Shown piece by piece: positions 1 through 5,801 of a DNA stretch of 5,801 nt; within the stretch, counting starts at the first letter, position 1, and every line of letters begins with the position of its first letter. Origin of the DNA: Actinomycetota bacterium (GTDB lineage: Bacteria; Actinomycetota; Thermoleophilia; Gaiellales; Gaiellaceae); the NCBI GenBank assembly GCA_013817555.1, contig JACDCN010000147.1:1-5801 (forward strand), written 5' to 3'. A program made the translations under genes and the position numbers. The notes beneath the pieces were generated by a model. It was given only the letters and a program-made list of their open reading frames with translations. It was not told where the DNA came from and searched no databases.

Positions 1-83
1 CAGGCGAATCCTGCGCTGACGACGGTCACGAAGACTACCGCTGCAAGAATGAGCAGGGCGGTGCGCTTCCAGACAGAGCGCAT
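1..83 (-). CDS. N-terminus of a secreted or membrane protein, 3' end beyond the window
   Basis: An ATG at 83-81 opens a frame that runs off the left edge with no stop: 27 complete codons and two bases. The peptide begins MRSVWKR, followed by an uninterrupted hydrophobic stretch of about 20 residues (TALLILAAVV, then FVTVVSAGFA). This is the classic layout of a signal peptide or N-terminal membrane anchor: basic n-region, then hydrophobic core. The ATG lies 8 nt after the stop of the thioesterase gene, so it is probably the fourth gene of the minus-strand operon. A purine-rich AGGGA precedes the ATG but sits very close (2 nt), so initiation may depend partly on coupling to the gene before it. 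The mature part is not visible, so no function can be given. The frame is certain as sequence; that it is a gene rests on the start, the spacing and the signal-like N-terminus. Confidence 0.72.
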   Translation of the reverse strand, partial: MRSVWKRTALLILAAVVFVTVVSAGFA

Positions 84-91
84 GTCCCTAT

Positions 92-850
92 CTAAGCACG
101 TTCCGCGGACAAGTCAACGGCGCTCAGCTGCTCGACCAAGGCGACAGCTCGTGTAGTTGTTCCAACGGTGAACGCGACCGACAGCCGGTCGTCGCGGCCG
201 TCGGCGACGAGCTCGACTTCGTCGTCGAGGTCGAGCGCATGGCGATGCTCGAGCCGTGCGCGGAAAGGCCGTCGAGGATCGGGGCCCCGCGTGGACAACA
301 GTTCCTCGACCGGATCCCAGTAGGCGGCGTTGTTCACGTGACCGAGGACGTCGATGTCGGTTGAGCGCAGCGGCCAGGAGGTCCGCCTCGCGTCCGTCGC
401 AGGAATAGGCAGCTCGAGTCGGGTCGAGACGACACGGCCGCCTGCCGCTTCCGCGTACAGCCCGAACTCCTCGATTCGGACAGGCCGCGCATCGGGCCCC
501 AGGTGGATCCATGCACTGTCGACCTCGACTCTCCCGCCCCGGTCGCCGACGAGCGACATACGTCGGCCGGCCGCCACTGCCGCGGTGCCGCTGCACCAGG
601 TGGCCAGCTCCACACGATCGTCGTCGACGGGCGGAGAGACGACCTCGACTCTGATGTGCCGCATCACCCACAGGTGATCGGGGGAACCCCACCCAGTCTC
701 GTCGACGTCGTCCATCGCAACGTCCTGCAGATAGCGAGCGACCGAGTCGAGACGGAGCCTGCCAGCGGCATCCCGGTCGGAGAGCCGGATGCGTCGGATC
801 GAGCGAAACGTCCTGCCCGTCGCCGGGATCGGAACGAGGCCGGCGCCCAC
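92..850 (-). CDS. Acyl-ACP thioesterase-like protein, two hotdog domains
   Basis: 252 residues from GTG at 850. Two tandem hotdog-like halves are visible, about residues 12-130 and 150-245, the arrangement and approximate size of the acyl-ACP thioesterase family (PF01643, FatA/FatB type), which releases free fatty acids from acyl carrier protein in the cytoplasm. The first half has ARYLQDVAMDD at 38-48, the typical helix of such proteins. The second half has DIDVLGHVNNAAYWDPVEE at 165-183, the family's hallmark hotdog helix. D167 and H171 align with the plant FatB active-site Asp and His; the Asn between them is Leu169 here, so activity or substrate may differ from the plant enzymes. The start GTG shares one base with the esterase stop (TAGTG), a typical coupled start; no strong Shine-Dalgarno is seen. 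It is the third gene of the operon. Family assignment is confident; the natural substrate is unknown and other acyl thioesters such as acyl-CoA are possible. Confidence 0.88.
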   Translation of the reverse strand: MGAGLVPIPATGRTFRSIRRIRLSDRDAAGRLRLDSVARYLQDVAMDDVDETGWGSPDHLWVMRHIRVEVVSPPVDDDRVELATWCSGTAAVAAGRRMSLVGDRGGRVEVDSAWIHLGPDARPVRIEEFGLYAEAAGGRVVSTRLELPIPATDARRTSWPLRSTDIDVLGHVNNAAYWDPVEELLSTRGPDPRRPFRARLEHRHALDLDDEVELVADGRDDRLSVAFTVGTTTRAVALVEQLSAVDLSAERA

Positions 851-1476
851 TAGAACATCGTCGCCAGCCAGGCGGCCGCTGCGGCGGCGTGAGCGGGATC
901 GATCTGATGCGCGACGTCGGACTCCTGGTACTCGACGTCAAGACCGCCCGCCTCGAGGAGCTCCCGCGCACGCCTCGCGAAGCCCACCTCCATGATCGGA
1001 TCGGCTCGCCCGTGCGCCACGAACACACGCGTGTCGCGTCCCGCAAGTGCCGGTTCCCAGTCCCCCACCACGGGCACAAACCCCGAGAAGACGAGGATCC
1101 CAGCCGGTGCGGGTCGGCTCTTCCCCAGTCCCAGTGCGTAGCTCATCACCGAGCCCATCGAGAATCCGCCCAACACCGTGCGCGAGGGCGAGAGACCCGT
1201 GCGCTCCCAGAGCTCGTCGTGGAAGCCTGCAAGCTGGCCATACGCACCATGAAAGGTGTCGGGATCCGGGAAGCCGACCTGCGGCACGACGTACCAGTGG
1301 TACCCGGGCCAGCCCGGAAGCTGGAGAGGCGCGCGTGGCGTGACGACGTGCAGCCTCCGGCCGGGATCCAGCACGTCGGCAAGCGAGAGGAGGTCGTTCT
1401 CATCAGAGCCGCGCCCGTGATGGAGGACGAGCAGGCCGGTCGGCTCGTCCTCCGCCGGTCGCTCTCTAAACGTCAG
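850..1476 (-). CDS. Alpha/beta-hydrolase, phospholipase/carboxylesterase type
   Basis: About 208 residues, a normal length for the PF02230 (Abhydrolase_2) phospholipase/carboxylesterase family, which hydrolyses small carboxyl esters or acyl groups in the cytoplasm. Numbering from CTG at 1476: the first strand and oxyanion loop are LLVLHHGRGSDEND at 15-28, the nucleophile elbow is GGFSMGS with Ser106, the acid is Asp159 in AHGRADP, and the histidine is His190 in SDVAHQIDP, so the triad is complete. There is no signal peptide. The start is unusual. The frame stays open far into the cyclase gene, but the homologous sequence begins only at LTFRERP and no ATG, GTG or TTG lies nearby. CTG at 1476 (overlapping the cyclase TGA as CTGA) or CTG at 1482 are the candidate starts. 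The gene overlaps the cyclase by 4 nt and the thioesterase by 1 nt. The family is certain, the exact start is not, and the substrate is unknown. Confidence 0.87.
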   Translation of the reverse strand: MTFRERPAEDEPTGLLVLHHGRGSDENDLLSLADVLDPGRRLHVVTPRAPLQLPGWPGYHWYVVPQVGFPDPDTFHGAYGQLAGFHDELWERTGLSPSRTVLGGFSMGSVMSYALGLGKSRPAPAGILVFSGFVPVVGDWEPALAGRDTRVFVAHGRADPIMEVGFARRARELLEAGGLDVEYQESDVAHQIDPAHAAAAAAWLATMF

Positions 1477-3419
1477 CGCCAGTCGACCGAGACCACGTCG
1501 ACGGGACCCTCGACGCCCTTCAGCGACTCGGCCCGCGGCTCCGACAAACGGAACGCGCCGCCAACGCCCTCGAGCGTCTCCGCGCTGACGAGGATCTCGG
1601 CGGCGCCCGCCGCCGCCCCGATCCGCGCCGCGACGTGCACCTCTTGCCCGCCGTAGTCGCTCGACCCGCCGGCTTGGAAAGCCCCGCCCGTGTGGACGCC
1701 GATCCTGACGTCGGGCGCGAACACCTCTCCGTCCAGCGCTCGCTGGATTCCGATCGCCGCCTCGAGCGCCGCCCTCGGGTTCCCGAACGACGCGAAGAAG
1801 CCGTCGCCCGTGTTCTTGATCACCTCGCCGCCGGTCTCGGCGATCTGTTCGCGAACGAGCGCGTCGTGGCGCGCGAGCAGCTTCTTCCATTTGTCGTCGC
1901 CGAAGGTCGAGAGCAGCCTTGTCGAATCCACGATGTCGGTGAAGAGGAACGTGCGACGCGCTTCGAGCCGCCCCAGGAGCTCATTTGCGCGCTCTTCGTC
2001 CAGCTTGGCGCCGAGCCGCGCGAACGCGGCCAGCGCTCCCTCGAGCTCGACGGTCCCGCCCTGCTCGTCGCCTCGGCGCCTAAGTGCGACACCTAGCAGC
2101 ATCCTCGCCTGCGCGGTCTCGTAGGGCGCGCCGACACGCTGCCACTCCTCCCGCGCCAGCCGGAACCCTTGCGCCGCACCGTCCCAATCCTTCTCGGAGA
2201 GCTTGATCCGGCCGGTTGCAAGATGGACCGTCGCATCGAACGCGGGAGCGCGCCGTTGTCCGATCTTGTACGAGTCGACGACCTGCTCGAGCTCCTGCGC
2301 GGCGGCGCGCGCGGTCTTCACATCACCGGCCGCGATCGCGATCTCCACCAGAGCGGGTAGCGCGCGGAGTCGCATGAGCGGCGCTTCGACGTCCTGCAGG
2401 AAGTGCGTAATGCCGGCAACGGCGTTGTCGACCTTCCCCTCGGAGAGTCGGAGCAGCGCCAGCCCCGGCTGAGGATTGCGCCCCCACTCGTTCGCGGTCG
2501 AGTACGCCTCCTCGGCGCCTGCGAAGTCCCCGCGGCGACGCCGGATCTCGCCGATCTCGTAGTGCCCGCCGGCGGTGATGCCGCGATCGAAGTCGCTGAG
2601 CTCCTCGCACGCCGCCACCGCCTGCAGCTCGGCCGCAGGCCAGTCACCGCGGAGACGCATGATCTCTGCCCGATGCAGTCGGCAGGTGCCTGGGAATCCG
2701 CTGACATCGGCCTCGTCGCACCAGCGGTTCGCAGCCTCGGTCCACTCCGCCGCGCGCCGAAAGTCGCCCACGTCCTGGCACGAGCTGATCGCCATGCAGT
2801 AGACGATTCCGGTCGCAAACGGCCGGAGCTCGCCGCAGACCGCCGCCGCGCTCGCCTCGTCGTGAAGGGCGAGCCCTCGCTCGACCTCGCCGCTCATCAC
2901 GAGGGCCCGGGCCTTGCCGGCCAGGGCGAGGACTTGCGTGTCCCGGTCGCCAATGCGCCGACCGAGCTCGTAGGTGCCGTCGAACTGCTGGATCGATTCG
3001 GGAAGGTTGCCCTCGAACAAGGCAGCCAGCGACCTCGTGAGCAGCAGTCGCCCGTGCTCTGCCGACTCGGGTAGAGCCTCGAGGAGCCGCTCGGCAGTCG
3101 CGAACCAGCCCTGCGACACGGCATAGGAGGCGCGCCCCTCATAGTCCCAGGACAGCGCCAGTGCGAGTCGCGCGGCACTGCTGGTGTCGCCGGCCGCAGA
3201 GAATCCGGCGTACGAGCGCTCGCGCTGCTTGATGGCGTCGTCGAGCTTTCCGCTCCACCAGGCCGCATCGCCGAAGCTCTCGAGGTCCTCGGGCGTTAGG
3301 TCCTTCCGGTCGACGCTCGAGTACGCCTCGTACGCCTGGCGCCAGGCGAAGCGCGCTATAGCCTCGCGAGCGACATCGAGGGATTCCACAACCTGCGACA
3401 TGTCTCTTGTCATTGTCAC
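1473..3419 (-). CDS. TPR-repeat protein with C-terminal class III adenylate/guanylate cyclase domain
   Basis: 648 residues, no signal peptide or membrane segment, so probably cytoplasmic. Residues about 15-480 are helical TPR-like repeats; the stretch about 245-470 (CRLHRAEIMRLRGDW, GGHYEIGEIRRRRGDF, PQPGLALLRL, APYETAQARMLLG) resembles the repeats found in large LuxR-type regulators. Residues 488-648 are a class III cyclase catalytic domain, which converts a nucleoside triphosphate to a cyclic nucleotide as a dimer. The metal-binding Asp residues are D495 (FTDIVDST) and D539 (NTGDGF). K535 and D588 sit where adenylate cyclases carry the adenine-selecting Lys/Asp pair, and R599 is the transition-state Arg. 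The usual Asn four residues before that Arg is His595 (VHVAAR), so turnover may be altered. GTG 3419 is chosen because GAGGGG lies 6 nt upstream; ATG 3413 is the alternative. First gene of the operon; the TPR part presumably binds a partner that controls the cyclase. Confidence 0.92.
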   Translation of the reverse strand: MTMTRDMSQVVESLDVAREAIARFAWRQAYEAYSSVDRKDLTPEDLESFGDAAWWSGKLDDAIKQRERSYAGFSAAGDTSSAARLALALSWDYEGRASYAVSQGWFATAERLLEALPESAEHGRLLLTRSLAALFEGNLPESIQQFDGTYELGRRIGDRDTQVLALAGKARALVMSGEVERGLALHDEASAAAVCGELRPFATGIVYCMAISSCQDVGDFRRAAEWTEAANRWCDEADVSGFPGTCRLHRAEIMRLRGDWPAAELQAVAACEELSDFDRGITAGGHYEIGEIRRRRGDFAGAEEAYSTANEWGRNPQPGLALLRLSEGKVDNAVAGITHFLQDVEAPLMRLRALPALVEIAIAAGDVKTARAAAQELEQVVDSYKIGQRRAPAFDATVHLATGRIKLSEKDWDGAAQGFRLAREEWQRVGAPYETAQARMLLGVALRRRGDEQGGTVELEGALAAFARLGAKLDEERANELLGRLEARRTFLFTDIVDSTRLLSTFGDDKWKKLLARHDALVREQIAETGGEVIKNTGDGFFASFGNPRAALEAAIGIQRALDGEVFAPDVRIGVHTGGAFQAGGSSDYGGQEVHVAARIGAAAGAAEILVSAETLEGVGGAFRLSEPRAESLKGVEGPVDVVSVDWR

Positions 3420-3459
3420 ACCAGACCCCTCGAACCGCCAATCGACAGAATGGCAATCG
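3420..3459. promoter_or_regulatory. Divergent intergenic gap between cyclase and transglycosylase genes
   Basis: Only about 40 bases separate the proposed GTG starts of the two divergent genes, so promoters for both must lie here or extend into the neighbouring coding sequence. The stretch is slightly richer in A/T than the flanks. I see no -10/-35 pair on either strand that I would defend, and no clear inverted repeat acting as an operator. The role as a shared promoter region is inferred from gene orientation only. Confidence 0.4.
3426..3431 (-). promoter_or_regulatory. Ribosome-binding site of the TPR-cyclase gene
   Basis: On the minus strand GAGGGG is followed by six bases and then GTG at 3419, a good Shine-Dalgarno spacing. 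From the ATG at 3413 the gap would be 12 nt, so this site favours the GTG. It is the clearest ribosome-binding site in the window. Confidence 0.65.
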
Positions 3460-4941
3460 GTGGTCGTTCGCCGTCGTCGAATCGTCGCCGCTGCCGCAAC
3501 GGTGGCCGTTTTCGCGGTGATCGCGTTCGTGGCGGTTCGGCTCCTCGGCAGCGATGACTCGACTGGCGTCTTCGTGCCGCGGGTGGAGGGAACGACGTCA
3601 GATGCGCTCGCATACGACGACCCGCAGGCCGAGGATCTCGAGCGCGCCGCCGCGCTCGGGCTCAGCCACGCGCTCTACACCAAGAGCCCGGGTGGCGTCT
3701 TCGCGACCGCCGAGCGCACCGAGTCGTTCCGGCCGCTCGTCGAGGACGCAGTGGACGACAGCGGATTCGAGGCGGATCTCGTCGAGGCGATCGTGTTCCT
3801 CGAGAGCGGCGGGCGACCGGACGTCATCGCGGGAGACGATCCCGAAGCAGCCTCAGGTTTGACTCAGATCCTCGCCGAGACCGCGCAGAACTTCCTCGGC
3901 ATGGACGTGAACCTGGGAGCGAGCCGGAGGCTGACCACGCGGATCGCGCGCGTCGTCGCGCGCGGAGATGTGGTCGAGGCAGAGCGTCTGCGTGAGCGCC
4001 GGCGGGCGATCGACGCGCGATTCGATCCCGAGCAAGCCCTCGCGGGCACAGTCCGCTACCTCACCGCCGCTCGGGAGCGGCTGGGACGTGACGACCTCGC
4101 CATCGTCTCCTACCACATGGGGATCGGCAACCTGACGAACGTGTTGCGCCTCTACGCGCCCGGCGCCGACCTCGCAGTGCCCGACCTCGTCGAGGAAGAG
4201 GATCTCTCGTGGGTGCGCGTCTTCTTCGACACGGCACCCGACCGAAACGAGGAAGCTCATGCGCTGCTCGCGCGACTGGGCGACGACTCGCCGACCTACT
4301 ACTGGCGCGTGCTCGCGGCGCAGGAGATCATGCGGCTGTACCGCGACGACCGCGACCGCATGCAAGAGCTCGATCTCCTGCACGCGGCGAAGGGAAGCGC
4401 CGAGGAAGCGCTGCATCCACCGTTCCAGACCGAGCGCTTCGCGGACGCGACCGACCTGCAGCAGGCATGGGACGAGAACGTCCTGCAATCGCTCCCGGAC
4501 GATCCCGGGCGGCTCGGCTTCACTCTCGACCGGACGATGGGCGAGCTCGCGCCAAAGCTCGGCCAACCGACCGAGCTCTATCGCGGGCTTCGCGCCGAGG
4601 CGCTCGCAGCGCTCGTCTATATCGGGACGCGAGTGCAGGCGCTGAGTGCCGCGACGCGACCACTCGAGGTGACGAGCTCGGTGCGTGACGACGCGTACCA
4701 ACAGCTGCTCAGGAGCGGAAACCCCGAGGCGGCTCAGGGCTACTCGCTCCACACCACGGGGTTCGCGTTCGATGTTCGGCGGCGGTACGAGTCGGGTGCG
4801 CAAGCGAAGGCGTTCCAGTTCCTGCTGGATGACCTAACCGCTCGCAACCTGATCGCATGGGTCCGCGAGCCGGCGGCGATTCACGTCACCGTGGCGTCAG
4901 AAGCCGAGGTTCTCGTACCGCTGGTGCTCGAGCAGAGCTAA
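3460..4941 (+). CDS. Membrane-anchored murein hydrolase: lytic transglycosylase domain plus M15/DUF5715-like domain
   Basis: 493 residues from GTG 3460. Residues 4-7 are RRRR, followed by one hydrophobic segment (about 8-29), giving a signal anchor with the rest outside the membrane. Residues about 90-235 look like a lysozyme-like SLT transglycosylase, which cleaves glycan strands of peptidoglycan: catalytic Glu115 in VFLESGG, ASGLTQI at 131-137, and SYHMGIGN at 217-224 in place of the common AYNAG motif. Residues about 370-490 carry SLHTTGFAFD (429-438), the SxHxxGxAxD pattern of M15 DD-carboxypeptidases, and REPAAIHVTV ending in His475. H431, D438 and H475 are the likely zinc ligands; the layout recalls DUF5715. 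The middle, 240-370, is helical and unassigned. ATG 3400 is in frame and would add 20 residues, but it overlaps the divergent cyclase start and lacks a well-spaced ribosome site; GTG 3460 places the basic residues directly before the anchor. Neither start has a strong Shine-Dalgarno. The stop overlaps that of the facing gene. Confidence 0.85.
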   Translation: MVVRRRRIVAAAATVAVFAVIAFVAVRLLGSDDSTGVFVPRVEGTTSDALAYDDPQAEDLERAAALGLSHALYTKSPGGVFATAERTESFRPLVEDAVDDSGFEADLVEAIVFLESGGRPDVIAGDDPEAASGLTQILAETAQNFLGMDVNLGASRRLTTRIARVVARGDVVEAERLRERRRAIDARFDPEQALAGTVRYLTAARERLGRDDLAIVSYHMGIGNLTNVLRLYAPGADLAVPDLVEEEDLSWVRVFFDTAPDRNEEAHALLARLGDDSPTYYWRVLAAQEIMRLYRDDRDRMQELDLLHAAKGSAEEALHPPFQTERFADATDLQQAWDENVLQSLPDDPGRLGFTLDRTMGELAPKLGQPTELYRGLRAEALAALVYIGTRVQALSAATRPLEVTSSVRDDAYQQLLRSGNPEAAQGYSLHTTGFAFDVRRRYESGAQAKAFQFLLDDLTARNLIAWVREPAAIHVTVASEAEVLVPLVLEQS

Positions 4942-5801
4942 GGAAAGCGCGTGCTGCCCGGATCGAGGTCGAGACGGGCGCCGTCGCGGCACTCCGATGA
5001 CACTCGATACTCGGCGCTACTCCCTCCGCGGAGGGCGTTCTCCGTGAGCTGCTGTCGCATGAGCTGGCGCGCGGTCTCCTCCGAGAGCCCCAACCGCCGC
5101 CCGACCTCGACGCCCGACTGCACCGCATAACACTCGGTGGTTCCCTCGTCGCTCACGCCGCGAAGATGCCACGCCTCGTGCGAGAGAACGGCAATCGCGC
5201 GAGCCGTTTGGCTTCCTCTCACCTCGTCCTCGAACGCGAGCCGGTAGAGGTCGAGACAGATCTCTGGCGTCAGATAGGCGCGTTCCCCTCCCACTTCGGC
5301 GACGCCGTCGGCATGCTGGACGGCGCCGACGAAGTCGCGCGACTCGTCGCAATAGATCGTCACCGGCTTGTCGGCGATCAGCGAAGCCTGATCGGAGAAC
5401 CGGTCCACCGCCGCGAGACGTGTGCTCCCGTCGAGCGAGTCCCAGCCCGTACGGCTTTCCACGAACCAGATCGTTACGCTGAGGGCGCCGATAATGCCGA
5501 GCCCGACCAGGAACTGACGGACAGGCGCGAGACCGCGGCGACTCTCGGGCTCGAACACCGGCTCATCAGCGTGATCGGGCAAAGCTTCCGAATCGGCGAT
5601 GAGCTCCTCGACCTCCTCGGCGCTCTCACCCGAGTACGGGATCCAAACCTCCTCGCCGCCTCGGCGAACGAGGACGAGATCGTCGGTCTCACCGTCGTAG
5701 CCGTAGCGCTCCCGGTCGACGTCCTGCGGCTTCCGGTTTGGCCGTGGCGACGGGGCCGAGCGGAGAGCGCTGACGAGGAAGTTCAGCTCGAGCCCGAGCG
5801 C
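4938..5801 (-). CDS. Membrane-anchored HExxH putative metalloprotease, 5' end beyond the window
   Basis: The frame is open from the right edge to TAG at 4940-4938: 287 visible residues. Numbering from the first visible codon, 1-73 form a charged soluble region (LVLVRRGGEEVWIPYSGES, then an acidic stretch AEEVEELIADSE), 95-113 are a single membrane segment (FLVGLGIIGALSVTIWF), and the rest is probably extracytoplasmic. SHEAWHLRG holds an HExxH zinc motif (H208, E209, H212), and TTECYAVQ follows with E223 a candidate third ligand, giving a gluzincin-like HExxH-E arrangement; E219 is another candidate. Four cysteines (151, 182, 224, 271) lie after the membrane segment and could pair. I do not recognise a named family. 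A TTG at 5582 is the only standard start codon in the visible frame, but it has no ribosome site and the sequence upstream reads as good protein with matching codon use, so the true start is probably outside. It faces the murein hydrolase gene tail to tail. Protease function is inferred from the motif only. Confidence 0.8.
   Translation of the reverse strand, partial: ALGLELNFLVSALRSAPSPRPNRKPQDVDRERYGYDGETDDLVLVRRGGEEVWIPYSGESAEEVEELIADSEALPDHADEPVFEPESRRGLAPVRQFLVGLGIIGALSVTIWFVESRTGWDSLDGSTRLAAVDRFSDQASLIADKPVTIYCDESRDFVGAVQHADGVAEVGGERAYLTPEICLDLYRLAFEDEVRGSQTARAIAVLSHEAWHLRGVSDEGTTECYAVQSGVEVGRRLGLSEETARQLMRQQLTENALRGGSSAEYRVSSECRDGARLDLDPGSTRFP

Noticed and set aside
889..1656. Plus-strand open frame of 255 codons opposite the esterase and the cyclase end.
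   Set aside because: It lacks any recognisable motif and is antisense to two well-supported genes; long antisense frames are expected at this G+C content.
1477..1890. The esterase reading frame continues upstream through the cyclase domain to an ATG at 1890, giving a 346-residue protein.
   Set aside because: The extra residues are an Arg/Gly-rich low-complexity shadow of the cyclase frame, which has intact catalytic motifs in that stretch. Hydrolase homology starts only near 1476.
2403..3074. Plus-strand 223-codon frame opposite the TPR region.
   Set aside because: It has no motif and no ribosome-binding site, and the opposite strand encodes regular TPR helices across it.
3184..3399. Upstream extension of the murein hydrolase frame to ATG 3184.
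   Set aside because: This part lies antisense within the start of the TPR-cyclase gene and precedes the natural basic-hydrophobic N-terminus; it looks like a shadow of the other strand.
3853..4803. Minus-strand open frame of 316 codons opposite the murein hydrolase.
   Set aside because: The translation is Arg/Glu/Val-rich without domain features, while the plus strand carries clear catalytic motifs over the same bases.
5474..5692. Minus-strand 72-codon frame overlapping the start of the HExxH gene.
   Set aside because: It is Arg/Ser-rich, typical of an out-of-frame reading of GC-rich coding DNA, and the frame containing the membrane segment and zinc motif is open through the same region.

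Overview
The window is high-GC DNA (about two thirds G+C by eye, with strong G/C preference at third codon positions). It is almost completely coding and uses GTG and other rare starts. The protein types point to a high-GC actinobacterium. The particular mix (a TPR protein fused to a class III cyclase, a two-hotdog acyl-ACP thioesterase, a short PF02230-like esterase) reminds me of the Thermoleophilia/Gaiellales group, but that is recollection of protein style and not a search result.

Left part (1-3419), minus strand: a compact run of four genes reading right to left. In transcription order these are a 648-residue TPR protein with a C-terminal class III nucleotide cyclase domain (1473-3419), an alpha/beta-hydrolase esterase (850-1476), a two-hotdog acyl-ACP thioesterase (92-850), and the first 27 codons of a secreted or membrane protein that runs off the left edge (1-83). 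The junctions are a 4-nt overlap, a 1-nt TAGTG overlap and an 8-nt gap, so this is almost certainly one operon with translational coupling. The esterase has no ATG, GTG or TTG start near the expected N-terminus; the best start is a CTG inside the overlap with the cyclase stop.

Middle (3420-3459): a very short divergent gap between the cyclase gene and the next gene. The cyclase has a good ribosome-binding site here; no promoter can be assigned with confidence.

Right part (3460-5801): a plus-strand gene for a membrane-anchored cell-wall enzyme that joins a lysozyme-like lytic transglycosylase domain to a C-terminal domain with an M15/DUF5715-like zinc motif. Facing it is a minus-strand gene for a membrane-anchored HExxH protein. 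Their stop codons overlap tail to tail. The HExxH reading frame stays open to the right edge with no ATG or GTG, so the gene is 5'-truncated by the window and is not a short TTG-started gene.

Together the window combines one probable signalling enzyme, two cytoplasmic acyl/ester hydrolases and two cell-envelope hydrolases. A link between cyclic-nucleotide signalling and lipid or envelope turnover is suggested only by gene order. I see no RNA genes, CRISPR arrays, insertion sequences, long repeats or convincing terminators.
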